DNA of 64,000 nucleotides from Candidatus Nanosynbacter sp. HMT-352 (GTDB lineage: Bacteria > Patescibacteriota > Saccharimonadia > Saccharimonadales > Saccharimonadaceae), in the NCBI RefSeq assembly GCF_022819365.1, contig NZ_CP089289.1, positions 62,001 to 126,000 on the forward strand, read 5' to 3'. Positions 32,971 through 41,168 of this stretch are shown one piece after another. The position numbers and the translations under genes were made by a program. The notes beneath the pieces were generated by a model that saw nothing but the letters and a program-made list of their open reading frames with translations, ran no database searches and had not been told where the DNA came from. Each line of letters starts with the position of its first letter. Position 1 is the first letter of the stretch.

Positions 32971-33933
32971 ATGATCAAAGAAATTACTGTCCAACCACTT
33001 CCAGGTTATAAAGAAGTTAAGCCGTTTGTTTATGCGGGTTTTTTCCCGGTGTCCAATGAAGACTACAATGACCTGAAAGAGGCAATTGAAAAGTTGAGCC
33101 TGAGCGATTCAGCGCTGCAATTCGAGCCGGAGAATTCGCCGGTTCTGGGCTATGGCGTGCGAATCGGTTTTTTGGGATTGCTACATATGGACATTGTTCG
33201 CGAGCGATTGGAGCGTGAATATAATTTAGATTTAATTGTGACCAATCCAAGTACTGATTATCAAGTTAGTTTGACAAATGGCGAGGAGCTGGATATTAAA
33301 TCCGCCAGCGAATTGCCCGACCCAGCGCAAATAAAAGAGATTCGCGAGCCGTGGATTGACGGTGAAATTGTCGTGCCGCAGGATTATATTGGTGCGGTGA
33401 TTCAGTTGATCGTGAGCAAGCGTGGTCGCCAGAAAAACCTGAGTTATATTGACGAGCGGGCGCTGATTTCATTTGCGGCGCCACTTGCGAATTTGTTGAC
33501 GGATTTTTATGACCAATTGAAATCTATCACCAGCGGCTACGGTTCGTTTAATTATGAGTTGGCGGATTATCAAGTGGAAGATTTGGTGCGCGTCGATTTT
33601 TATGTGGCAGGCGAAATGGTTGATTCGTTGAGCGTAATGTGTCATCGGTCGGAATCGCAACATTTGGGGCGTGAGATTGTTAAGAAATTGAAGGAAGTTG
33701 TGCCGCGTCAGAGTTTTGAGGTTTCGTTGCAAGCGGCAATTGGCGGTAAATTTATTGCCAGGGAAAACATCGGCGCTTATCGAAAAGATGTTACGGGCTA
33801 TCTTTACGGCGGCGATGTCAGTCGTAAAAAGAAGCTTCTCGCCAAGCAAGCGCGCGGTAAAAAACGAATGAAACGCTTCGGTAAAGTCGACATACCGAGC
33901 GAAGCATTTATGGTGATGTTGAAAAGGGATTAG
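32971..33933 (+). CDS. lepA: Elongation factor 4 (LepA), C-terminal half: domains III, IV and CTD, separate ORF
   Basis: 320 aa starting MIKEITVQPLPGYKEVKPFVYAG-like sequence at the start of LepA domain III, then GFLGLLHMDIVRERLEREY, domain IV and the LepA-specific C-terminal domain with YGGDVSRKKKLLAKQARGKK. It is collinear with canonical LepA from just after the end of the N-half to the normal C-terminus, without frameshift. A TATAAT (32952-32957) lies 13 nt before the ATG with GAGG between, so it has its own expression signals. Domain IV/CTD insert into the ribosomal A site in the intact protein; function as a separate chain is an inference. Confidence 0.92.
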   Translation: MIKEITVQPLPGYKEVKPFVYAGFFPVSNEDYNDLKEAIEKLSLSDSALQFEPENSPVLGYGVRIGFLGLLHMDIVRERLEREYNLDLIVTNPSTDYQVSLTNGEELDIKSASELPDPAQIKEIREPWIDGEIVVPQDYIGAVIQLIVSKRGRQKNLSYIDERALISFAAPLANLLTDFYDQLKSITSGYGSFNYELADYQVEDLVRVDFYVAGEMVDSLSVMCHRSESQHLGREIVKKLKEVVPRQSFEVSLQAAIGGKFIARENIGAYRKDVTGYLYGGDVSRKKKLLAKQARGKKRMKRFGKVDIPSEAFMVMLKRD

Positions 33934-33935
33934 TT

Positions 33936-34394
33936 ATGAAAAAACCTATTGTTTATATTGATATGGATGGCGTTTTGGCGGATTTCAAATCTGCTTTAAC
34001 GAAGATATCGCCTGAGTTGATTGATAAGTTTGCTGATCAGCATGATAATATTCCAGGAATTTTTTCTTTGATGGATCCAGTGCCTGGAGCTATCGAAGCG
34101 GTTTACGCCCTGAAAGACAAATACGATTTATATATTTTATCTTCTTCTCCATGGGAAAATCCGACGGCTTTGGGCGATAAATTGGCGTGGGTGAAAAAGT
34201 ATTTTGGCGGCGAAGGTTCGGATAACGTTTTCTTCCGTAAGGTTATTTTTTCGTCAGCAAAGAATTTGAGTCGAGGCGATATTTTGATTGACGATCGGAC
34301 GGCGAATGGTGCGGGCGAGTTTTCTGGTCGGCTTATTCGTTTTGGAAGTTCTGAATTTCCCAATTGGCAATCTGTGCTTGATGAGTTATTATAG
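33936..34394 (+). CDS. 5'(3')-deoxyribonucleotidase-like HAD phosphatase
   Basis: A 152-aa HAD protein: motif I IDMDGVLADF, motif II LSSSPW (about residue 66), and motif III/IV DILIDDRTANG (about 113). It matches the NT5C family of small nucleotidases, which dephosphorylate (deoxy)nucleoside monophosphates. It follows lepA-C by 2 nt and precedes gmk, which fits nucleotide metabolism. Confidence 0.87.
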   Translation: MKKPIVYIDMDGVLADFKSALTKISPELIDKFADQHDNIPGIFSLMDPVPGAIEAVYALKDKYDLYILSSSPWENPTALGDKLAWVKKYFGGEGSDNVFFRKVIFSSAKNLSRGDILIDDRTANGAGEFSGRLIRFGSSEFPNWQSVLDELL

Positions 34395-34403
34395 GTAAAT
34401 ATT

Positions 34404-35114
34404 ATGCCAAATATTGAAGATCTTATTACAAATTATCAGCCAACTGAATCAACAATTGAGTTGGTTAAAAGTACGAAAATTGCGCTGCTCGCGGGAATTT
34501 CTGGTGCGGGCAAAGACACGATAAAAAAACAATTACTGAAGTCCCCAGAGTTTCGCGATATTGTTTCTCACACTACGCGCGCGCCACGCACAAATAACGG
34601 ATGTGCCGAGCAAGATGGAATTGATTATCATTTTATTGATTCGCAAACTGCCGAAAATATGCTACAAAATAATGAATTCATTGAGGCAAAGTTTGTTCAC
34701 GGTACGGTTTATGGGACGTCGGTGGCTGAGCTGAAATTAGCGCATGATCAGAACCGCGTGGCAATCACTGACATTGACGTTCAGGGCGTGGAGGAATATG
34801 AGCGACTGGCGCCAGATAGCATTGCGATTTTTATTGTGCCGCCAAATAGCCAAACTTGGATTGAGCGATTAAAAAAGCGTTACGCAACCGAAGAAGATTT
34901 TCAAGCGGAGTGGCCGAAGCGTCATGCCTCGGCGATAAAAGAGTTGGCTTATGCGCTTGAAGTTCCGTATTATCACGTGATTATTAATGACGATTTGGAG
35001 CGAGCAATTCGAGTGACTGAGGAAATTATTTTGCGCGGCGACGTGTTTAAGCGTCAGGATGATGAGGCGCGTTTGGTAGCTCGAAATCTCCTCAATGATA
35101 TAATTAATCTATGA
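34404..35114 (+). CDS. gmk: Guanylate kinase-like protein
   Basis: Phosphorylates GMP to GDP. 236 aa, slightly longer than the usual 200 or so, with the P-loop GISGAGKDT (about residue 31), the GMP-binding SHTTRAPRTN (about 54) and the DIDVQG segment (about 124). An N-terminal extension of about 25 residues precedes the P-loop. In the P-loop the usual GKS/GKT is GKD followed by T, a deviation that could alter activity. Overlaps the next gene by 4 bp. Confidence 0.85.
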   Translation: MPNIEDLITNYQPTESTIELVKSTKIALLAGISGAGKDTIKKQLLKSPEFRDIVSHTTRAPRTNNGCAEQDGIDYHFIDSQTAENMLQNNEFIEAKFVHGTVYGTSVAELKLAHDQNRVAITDIDVQGVEEYERLAPDSIAIFIVPPNSQTWIERLKKRYATEEDFQAEWPKRHASAIKELAYALEVPYYHVIINDDLERAIRVTEEIILRGDVFKRQDDEARLVARNLLNDIINL

Positions 35115-36478
35115 GTTCAGTAAAAACTCCAAAAAAAATAGCAGCCAGGCAAGATCGTTCCTCGAAGACCTTGACTACATTGTTAGACCAATCCTTCTTT
35201 ATCTTTGCAGGTTTGGCGTCGTTTTGGTTGGCGTGGTTGGTGCTTAGAGAAGGTTGGGCGACGGGCGGCTGGTGGCTGGTTGGCTTGTTCTTTGTTGTGT
35301 GGATAATTGTGGCATATTTGGCGTTGCCTAGACTTCATCGAATTTTGAGCAATATGTACGTGCCGAACTATTTTATCGGCAGGACGCGAACGGCGGACGG
35401 AGTATTAAGCGACCCCGTCAATTTGAGTGTGCGCGGCTCGGAAGAAAAGCTCCATAAGGCAATGACTGAGGCTGGCTGGGTTCTGGCAGATGACATAACT
35501 CCAAGGTCGGCTTGGAAAATGGTGCTTACGGTGCTGAGCGGTCGTAGTTATCCAAATGCACCGGTGTCGCCAGCATTTTTATTTGGCAGACGGCAGGACT
35601 TTGCTTATCAGCAGGAAGTTGACGGCAATCCAAGGCGTCGTCATCATGTTAGGTTTTGGCGATGTCCAACTGGCTGGCTTCTTCCTGGCGGTCATCGAGT
35701 TGATTGGTTGGCGGCTGGTACATACGATAAGAGTGTTGGCTTTTCTTTGTTCACTTTTCAGTTCACGCATAAAATTGACGAGAATATTGATATTGAACGA
35801 GATTATATTATTGAGTCGGTTAAAAGTAACAATAAAAATGTTAGAGTGACGATATTAAAGGATTTTTCAACGGGTTATCATTCGCGCAATGGTCTTGGAG
35901 ATTCCATTCGCACTGATGGCGATTTACCGATTTTGGAAGTCAGTTGGATAAAGACTGAAGATAATGTCGCGACTTCAACGCGACTAGGGGTGATTATGGA
36001 CGGCACAATTTATGATCGTCATCCGCGAAATCACGAAACTTTATTGGAAGAGCTTTGGGGCCGCCGACCACCGCAGATTTTAATTGGTGGCGGACTAATG
36101 ATTCTGGCGTCGTTGTTCACAATTGGGCAAATGTTGGTTGACTTTTCTAGCTGGCCGACGACTTTGGTTCAGGTTGCAAATATTGATGGAATTGATATAA
36201 ATGCCGCGAATACCATGCTGTCAATGATGGCTGGTTTTAATGTACTGTTGGTCGTGGCGGAAATCGTGCTGGTTGGGCTGTTACTTCGAGGAAGTAGCCG
36301 AGCGCGAATCTCACTGCTTTCTGTGGCGACACTAGCCATTGTTACCGAATCTTTATCCGTGACAATTGGGCGAATTAATGCGTCGATTATGCTGCTTTTG
36401 ATCTCAATTGGTGTGCATATTATGATCATGATGTTGTTCTCTTCGGATGCGGCACGCTACTTTACGGAAAGACGATAA
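35111..36478 (+). CDS. LssY C-terminal-domain membrane protein
   Basis: A 455-aa protein: two membrane segments near residues 30-70, an LssY_C domain (about 95-300) with VRGSEEKLHKAMTEAGWVLAD-type start, YPNAPVSPAFLFGR and RRRHHVRFW, and four C-terminal membrane segments. LssY_C occurs in membrane proteins related to type I secretion or lipid modification but has no established activity. It starts within the gmk stop (4-bp overlap). Confidence 0.8.
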   Translation: MSSVKTPKKIAARQDRSSKTLTTLLDQSFFIFAGLASFWLAWLVLREGWATGGWWLVGLFFVVWIIVAYLALPRLHRILSNMYVPNYFIGRTRTADGVLSDPVNLSVRGSEEKLHKAMTEAGWVLADDITPRSAWKMVLTVLSGRSYPNAPVSPAFLFGRRQDFAYQQEVDGNPRRRHHVRFWRCPTGWLLPGGHRVDWLAAGTYDKSVGFSLFTFQFTHKIDENIDIERDYIIESVKSNNKNVRVTILKDFSTGYHSRNGLGDSIRTDGDLPILEVSWIKTEDNVATSTRLGVIMDGTIYDRHPRNHETLLEELWGRRPPQILIGGGLMILASLFTIGQMLVDFSSWPTTLVQVANIDGIDINAANTMLSMMAGFNVLLVVAEIVLVGLLLRGSSRARISLLSVATLAIVTESLSVTIGRINASIMLLLISIGVHIMIMMLFSSDAARYFTERR

Positions 36479-36481
36479 GGC

Positions 36482-36508
36482 TTGGCACTCTGCTTGTATG
36501 AGTGCTAG
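36482..36508. promoter_or_regulatory. CIRCE operator upstream of hrcA
   Basis: TTGGCACTC-N9-GAGTGCTAG, the HrcA-binding inverted repeat. It lies directly upstream of the hrcA -10 box TATAAT (36517-36522), covering the -35 region, so hrcA should be autoregulated. Confidence 0.93.
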
Positions 36509-36528
36509 ATTTGCGATATAATTGGACT

Positions 36529-37239
36529 ATGACCGAACGTCAACAAGCAATTCTTGTCGCTATTATCGAACAATACGCTGAAATTGCGGCGCCAGTTGGT
36601 AGTGTAACGCTAGCCAAACTGTTTGGCGTGAGTAGCGCCACGATTCGCAGTGAAATGGCAAAACTTGAGGAAATGGGATTTATTGAGGCACCTCACACGA
36701 GTGCGGGTCGAATTCCGACAGATAAGGGATATCGTTTTTATGTCAATGGAATTACGGCGGCGCAAATGACGGAGTTACCGAGCGGTATTGATAGCAGTAC
36801 GAAGGTAATTGAGGCACATGTCAATTCAAATGTTGATACTTCAGATAAAGCGATTCGTCGAGCGGTTGACAGTTTGGTGGAAATGACTGGCAATTTTGGT
36901 TTTGCGTCATTTGGTTCGAGTTTGTATATGAACGGAATGACTCAGTTATTCAGTCAGCCAGAGTTTGGTGACGGCGATCACGTTCAGGCGGTTGCTAAAT
37001 TGATTGACAATATCGAACCGTGGCTACGTGAAGCGGCGCCGGACGAACCGCTAAATGTGTTTATTGGTAGCGAAAATCCAATCGGTAAAAGCAGTGGCGC
37101 TACGTTGATTATAAGTAAATTTAAGTCATCGTCTGGTGGTGATAATTACATCGGTGTGATTGGTCCGACGCGACAAAATTATCGTCGAACGATGGAGCTG
37201 GTGCGTCGTACGGGCGCGATGCTGGAGGAGGTATTGTAA
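36529..37239 (+). CDS. hrcA: Heat-inducible transcription repressor HrcA, short form
   Basis: Represses chaperone genes by binding CIRCE. About 236 aa, against 340 in model species: the winged-helix N-terminus is complete (TERQQAILVAIIEQY, PVGSVTLAKLFGVSSATIR, TSAGRIPTDKGYRFYV), and the C-terminal GSENPIGKSSGATLI and GVIGPTRQNYRR are present, but the intervening dimerisation/insertion part is much reduced. The ATG at 36529 is chosen because TATAAT ends 6 nt before it. Confidence 0.93.
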   Translation: MTERQQAILVAIIEQYAEIAAPVGSVTLAKLFGVSSATIRSEMAKLEEMGFIEAPHTSAGRIPTDKGYRFYVNGITAAQMTELPSGIDSSTKVIEAHVNSNVDTSDKAIRRAVDSLVEMTGNFGFASFGSSLYMNGMTQLFSQPEFGDGDHVQAVAKLIDNIEPWLREAAPDEPLNVFIGSENPIGKSSGATLIISKFKSSSGGDNYIGVIGPTRQNYRRTMELVRRTGAMLEEVL

Positions 37240-37400
37240 TGGCTGAATGGATTGGTGGACTATTAAGTGGTTTGCCGGCGTGGCTGATTGTAATAATTTC
37301 AATAATAATATTTATTATTGGAGCGATTTGGATTTTAGTATTTGATCCTGTTACGGCTGGTGGTGATCCGGTCTTGCCATTTAAAAGGAGGAAAAAATGA
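37239..37400 (+). CDS. 53-aa single-pass membrane protein between hrcA and grpE
   Basis: Starts on the last base of the hrcA stop (TAATG) and ends overlapping the grpE start (ATGA). MAEWIGGLLSGLPAW is followed by one strongly hydrophobic segment (about residues 14-35) and a basic tail (KRRKK). The tail codons contain the grpE Shine-Dalgarno GGAGG. Tight coupling on both sides argues that it is real and co-expressed in the heat-shock operon; function unknown. Confidence 0.75.
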   Translation: MAEWIGGLLSGLPAWLIVIISIIIFIIGAIWILVFDPVTAGGDPVLPFKRRKK

Positions 37401-37861
37401 CGAAGAATAAAAAAGCTGAAGATTTAGAGAAAGAAGTTGCTGAGCTGACGTCGGATTTGCAGCGAACTCGAGCGGATTTTGAGAATTATCGTAAGCGCGT
37501 GGATGCGGAAAAACAATCAGCGCACGAGTTGGGTCAAACTAAGTCGGTGATGAAATTATTGCCAGTCATTGATACAATTGAGCGAGCCGTTGCTAACGTC
37601 CCAGAGGAGATTCAAGATAATCCGTGGGTTAAGGGTGTGGCTGGTCTGAGTAAGCAGCTTGATAAGCAATTGAAGGAGATTGGTTTGGAGAAAATTGACG
37701 CCAAACCTGGAACTTTGTTTAATCCTGAATTTCATCAGGCTGTTCAATTTGACGAATCGACGGATGGCGATAAGGAAGTTATTGCCGAGGAGCTTCGCGC
37801 TGGCTATACTTTGAACGGCTCAGTCATTCGCGACGCAATGGTAAAAGTTGCTCGTCAATAA
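37397..37861 (+). CDS. grpE: Nucleotide exchange factor GrpE
   Basis: A 154-aa DnaK co-chaperone: a long N-terminal coiled coil (KKAEDLEKEVAELTSDLQRT), the conserved RADFENYRKRV and the C-terminal beta domain with NPEFHQAV and GYTLNGSVIRDAMVKV. Part of the hrcA operon. Confidence 0.95.
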   Translation: MTKNKKAEDLEKEVAELTSDLQRTRADFENYRKRVDAEKQSAHELGQTKSVMKLLPVIDTIERAVANVPEEIQDNPWVKGVAGLSKQLDKQLKEIGLEKIDAKPGTLFNPEFHQAVQFDESTDGDKEVIAEELRAGYTLNGSVIRDAMVKVARQ

Positions 37862-37883
37862 TATGATTGCGAAAAAACAGCTA

Positions 37884-37910
37884 TTAGCACTCTTGACATG
37901 AGAGTGCTAA
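37884..37910. promoter_or_regulatory. CIRCE operator 1 upstream of dnaK
   Basis: Perfect TTAGCACTC-N9-GAGTGCTAA. The -35 box TTGACA of the dnaK promoter lies inside its 9-nt spacer. Confidence 0.95.
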
Positions 37911-37921
37911 TTATTTATACT
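37893..37921 (+). promoter_or_regulatory. dnaK promoter
   Basis: TTGACA (37893-37898), a 17-bp spacer, TATACT (37916-37921), start expected near 37928, leaving about an 80-nt leader with AGAAAGGGG Shine-Dalgarno. CIRCE 1 covers the -35 and CIRCE 2 the start site. Confidence 0.85.
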
Positions 37922-37928
37922 GAGATAG

Positions 37929-37955
37929 TTGGCACTCGCCACGAAAGAGTGCTAG
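37929..37955. promoter_or_regulatory. CIRCE operator 2 upstream of dnaK
   Basis: TTGGCACTC-N9-GAGTGCTAG, beginning at the predicted transcription start. Confidence 0.92.
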
Positions 37956-38006
37956 AATGAATATAAGATATAGACCAGATGTGATCATAACAGAAAGGGG
38001 AATCAT

Positions 38007-39896
38007 ATGGGTAAAATTATTGGTATTGACCTCGGTACAACCAACAGTGCATTTGCGTATATGTTAGCTGGAAAGCCAGAGGTAATTTCTAACGCCGAAG
38101 GTAATCGTACTACGCCGTCTGTAGTTGCGGTTAATAAAAAGGGTGAACGACTTGTTGGTCAAGTTGCTCAGCGTCAGCGTGTAACAAATCCAAAAAACAC
38201 GATTTACGGCGTTAAGCGTTTGATTGGTCGTAAGTTTGATGATAAGGAAGTACAAAAAGACTTGGATATCATGCCGTACAAGATTGTTAAAAAGGGTACT
38301 GGCGTGGCAGTCGAAATGGGTGATAAGGAATATACACCAGAAGAAGTTTCAGCAATGATTCTTAGTAAAATTAAGGCTGACGCTGAGGCTTTCTTGGGTG
38401 AAAAGGTAACGGAGGCAGTGATTACGGTGCCAGCTTACTTTGACGATTCACAGCGCCAAGCGACTAAGGATGCTGGTAAAATTGCTGGATTGGAAGTTAA
38501 GCGTATTATCAATGAGCCGACAGCTGCGGCTTTGGCGTACGGTCTGGAGAAAGGCAAAAACGACGAAACTATCGTAGTGTTCGACCTTGGGGGTGGTACG
38601 TTTGACGTGTCGGTACTGGAACTGGGTGACGGCGTATTTGAGGTTAAGGCAACCAATGGTGATACACACCTTGGTGGTGAAGATTTCGACAACGCTATTG
38701 TCAACTACTTCTTGGACGACTTCAAGTCGAAGGAAGGAATTGATCTTCGTAAAGATAATGCAGCAATGCAACGCCTAAAGGACGAGGCTGAAAAGGCAAA
38801 GAAAGAATTGTCGACGGTTACTGAGTATGAAGTCAATATTCCATTTATTACCGCTGATGCTGATGGTCCAAAGCACTTTGAGATGAGCTTAAGTCGTGCT
38901 AAGTTGGAGGATTTGGTTAAGGATCTATTGGATCGCTTGGATGGTCCAGTAGAAAAGGCTTTGAAGGATGCCAAGCTTTCTAAGTCCGATATTAACAATG
39001 TAGTTATGGTTGGTGGAATGACTCGTATGCCAGCTGTGGTTGAGCGCGTGAAGAATTTCTTTGGAAAAGATCCGATGCAAGGCGTGAACCCAGATGAGGT
39101 TGTGGCTGTCGGTGCCGCAATTCAAGGTGGCGTCTTGGCTGGTGATGTCAAGGATGTGTTACTTCTGGACGTGACTCCGCTTTCTCTTGGAATTGAGACG
39201 ATGGGCGGCGTGTCGACTAAGTTGATTGATCGAAATACGACGATTCCAACAAGCAAGAGCGAGGTTTTCTCGACAGCTGCGGATAACCAGCCTCAGGTGG
39301 AAATTCACGTTCTTCAGGGTGAGCGCGAGTTTGCTAATGACAATAAGAGTTTGGGTCGTTTTGTGCTTGACGGTATTGCGCCAGCGCCACGTGGTGTGCC
39401 GCAAATTGAGGTGACCTTTAACATTGACGCCAATGGTATTCTTAATGTTACGGCTAAAGACAAGGGAACAGGTAAAGAGCAATCAATCACTATCCAAAAC
39501 TCTGGCAATATGAGCAAGGAAGATATTGAGAAGGCGCAAAAAGAAGCCGAACTTCACGCGGACGAAGACAAGAAAAAGCGCGAAACTGTCGATACGAAGA
39601 ATCAGCTTGAAAACGCTATTTATCAGGCAAAGAAAATGCCGGACGAATTCAAGGATAAGATTTCTGACGACGACAAGCAAGCGATTGAAAAGGCTGTCAA
39701 AGAGGCTGAAAAGCACAAAGATTCTGAAGATAAGGACGAATTGGATGCTGCAATTAAAGCCTTGAACGACGCGATTATGCCAATCGGGGCTAAGATGTAT
39801 CAACAATCAGCCGACGATAAAAAAGCTGACGAAGCTGGCGACAAAAAGTCTGATAAAGACGAGCCAGTCGAAGGTGAAATTGTCGACGAAAAATAA
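38007..39896 (+). CDS. dnaK: Chaperone DnaK (Hsp70)
   Basis: 629 aa: nucleotide-binding domain with [24 protein letters not shown] and GGMTRMPAV, linker [10 protein letters not shown], substrate-binding domain and a lid with an acidic end ([10 protein letters not shown]). Refolds proteins with DnaJ and GrpE. Two CIRCE operators precede it and a terminator follows, so it is a single-gene heat-shock transcript. Confidence 0.98.
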   Translation: MGKIIGIDLGTTNSAFAYMLAGKPEVISNAEGNRTTPSVVAVNKKGERLVGQVAQRQRVTNPKNTIYGVKRLIGRKFDDKEVQKDLDIMPYKIVKKGTGVAVEMGDKEYTPEEVSAMILSKIKADAEAFLGEKVTEAVITVPAYFDDSQRQATKDAGKIAGLEVKRIINEPTAAALAYGLEKGKNDETIVVFDLGGGTFDVSVLELGDGVFEVKATNGDTHLGGEDFDNAIVNYFLDDFKSKEGIDLRKDNAAMQRLKDEAEKAKKELSTVTEYEVNIPFITADADGPKHFEMSLSRAKLEDLVKDLLDRLDGPVEKALKDAKLSKSDINNVVMVGGMTRMPAVVERVKNFFGKDPMQGVNPDEVVAVGAAIQGGVLAGDVKDVLLLDVTPLSLGIETMGGVSTKLIDRNTTIPTSKSEVFSTAADNQPQVEIHVLQGEREFANDNKSLGRFVLDGIAPAPRGVPQIEVTFNIDANGILNVTAKDKGTGKEQSITIQNSGNMSKEDIEKAQKEAELHADEDKKKRETVDTKNQLENAIYQAKKMPDEFKDKISDDDKQAIEKAVKEAEKHKDSEDKDELDAAIKALNDAIMPIGAKMYQQSADDKKADEAGDKKSDKDEPVEGEIVDEK

Positions 39897-39915
39897 ACTT
39901 AACGTATTTACAAAG

Positions 39916-39948
39916 AAGGCTGCTCGATAAAAAGGGCGGCCTTTTTTG
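39916..39948 (+). terminator. Terminator after dnaK
   Basis: Eight-base-pair stem AAGGCTGC / GCGGCCTT (one G-T pair) followed by TTTTTT. Confidence 0.85.
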
Positions 39949-39951
39949 GAC

Positions 39952-39978
39952 TTAGCACTCTTGCACTGAGAGTGCTAA
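39952..39978. promoter_or_regulatory. CIRCE operator upstream of dnaJ
   Basis: Perfect TTAGCACTC-N9-GAGTGCTAA just upstream of a TATAAT box (39984-39989), 9 nt before the dnaJ ATG. Confidence 0.95.
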
Positions 39979-39998
39979 ACGCGTATAATATATAAGGT

Positions 39999-41108
39999 AT
40001 GAGCAAGCGTGATTATTATGAAATATTGGGCGTTCCAAAGACCGCTTCTGAAGATGAGATAAAAAAGGCTTTTCGTAAATTAGCAATTAAATATCATCCT
40101 GACAAACAGGGTGGCGACGAGGCTAAGTTTAAGGAAATTAATGAGGCTTATGAAGTTTTGAAAGACAAACAGAAGCGACAGCGTTATGATCAATTTGGTC
40201 ATGCTGGCGTTGGTGGCGCGTCTGGTGGCGGTTTTTCCGGTAATCCGTTTGAAGGGTTTGGTGGATTTGGCGGTCAAAACGTTCACTTTGATTTTGGTGA
40301 TGGTGGACTAGGTGATATTTTTAGCCAATTTTTTGGTGGTGCAACTGGCGGTGCTGGAAATGGTCGTTCGCGTGGGCGTGATGTTGAAACTAGCGTAACG
40401 TTAAGTTTTGAGGACGCGGTATTTGGTGTAGAAAAGAAAATTAGTTTAATGCTGGATACTGAATGTGAGCATTGCCATGGCAATGGCGCTGAGCCTGGAT
40501 TTGGAATGAAAACGTGCCCAACTTGTAAGGGCGCGGGTCAGCAAACTCGAACGATGAATTCGCTGTTTGGACAAATTCAGCAGGCGGTTGTTTGTGAAAC
40601 TTGTCATGGTAAGGGGAAAGTTCCTGAAAAAGAATGTTCAGTTTGTCGAGGAAAAGGCACGACTCGACAGAATCAGGATATCACTATTAAAATTCCGGCG
40701 GGAATTGATGATGGCGCGACAATTCGCCTGCGCGATCGTGGAGAAGCAGTTGCTGGTGGTGGTAGAGGTGATTTGTATGTCCACATTCGCGTTAAGGCGC
40801 ATAAAAAATTCACTCGTGAAGGCAATATTATTCTTAGCGAAGAGCATATTTCTATGGTTGATGCGGCACTGGGAACGGAAATTGACGTGGAGACTGTGGA
40901 TGGCGTAATAACGATGAAAATTCCAGCGGGCACTCAGAGTGGCACTGACTTCAAGTTGTCGGGTCATGGTGTGCCACATTTGCACAGCGAATCTCGTGGT
41001 CCGCATATTGTGGGTGTTATTGTTGATACGCCAACCAAATTGACCAAAAAGCAGAAGGAGCTTTTGGAACAATTTAAAGGCGCGAAAAAACGAGGACTGT
41101 TTTCCTAG
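39999..41108 (+). CDS. dnaJ: Chaperone DnaJ (Hsp40)
   Basis: 369 aa: J domain with HPDKQGGD, a Gly/Phe-rich linker (about 70-120), four zinc-finger repeats [24 protein letters not shown] and CSVCRGKG (about 150-220), and C-terminal substrate-binding domains. Stimulates the DnaK ATPase. It has its own CIRCE-controlled promoter. Confidence 0.97.
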   Translation: MSKRDYYEILGVPKTASEDEIKKAFRKLAIKYHPDKQGGDEAKFKEINEAYEVLKDKQKRQRYDQFGHAGVGGASGGGFSGNPFEGFGGFGGQNVHFDFGDGGLGDIFSQFFGGATGGAGNGRSRGRDVETSVTLSFEDAVFGVEKKISLMLDTECEHCHGNGAEPGFGMKTCPTCKGAGQQTRTMNSLFGQIQQAVVCETCHGKGKVPEKECSVCRGKGTTRQNQDITIKIPAGIDDGATIRLRDRGEAVAGGGRGDLYVHIRVKAHKKFTREGNIILSEEHISMVDAALGTEIDVETVDGVITMKIPAGTQSGTDFKLSGHGVPHLHSESRGPHIVGVIVDTPTKLTKKQKELLEQFKGAKKRGLFS

Positions 41109-41168
41109 TATATTTGTCCAGAAAAAATCCTGTGCTATACTGAAGCTAGCATAAGAGGGATTGAAGGT

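Noticed and set aside
26030..33933. Split lepA as an intein, group I/II intron or sequencing frameshift
   Set aside because: The two halves are separated by several independent genes with their own promoters. The N-half has its own stop, and the C-half has its own start. No intein splice motifs, intron core or reverse transcriptase is seen, and 6 kb cannot be a base-calling error.
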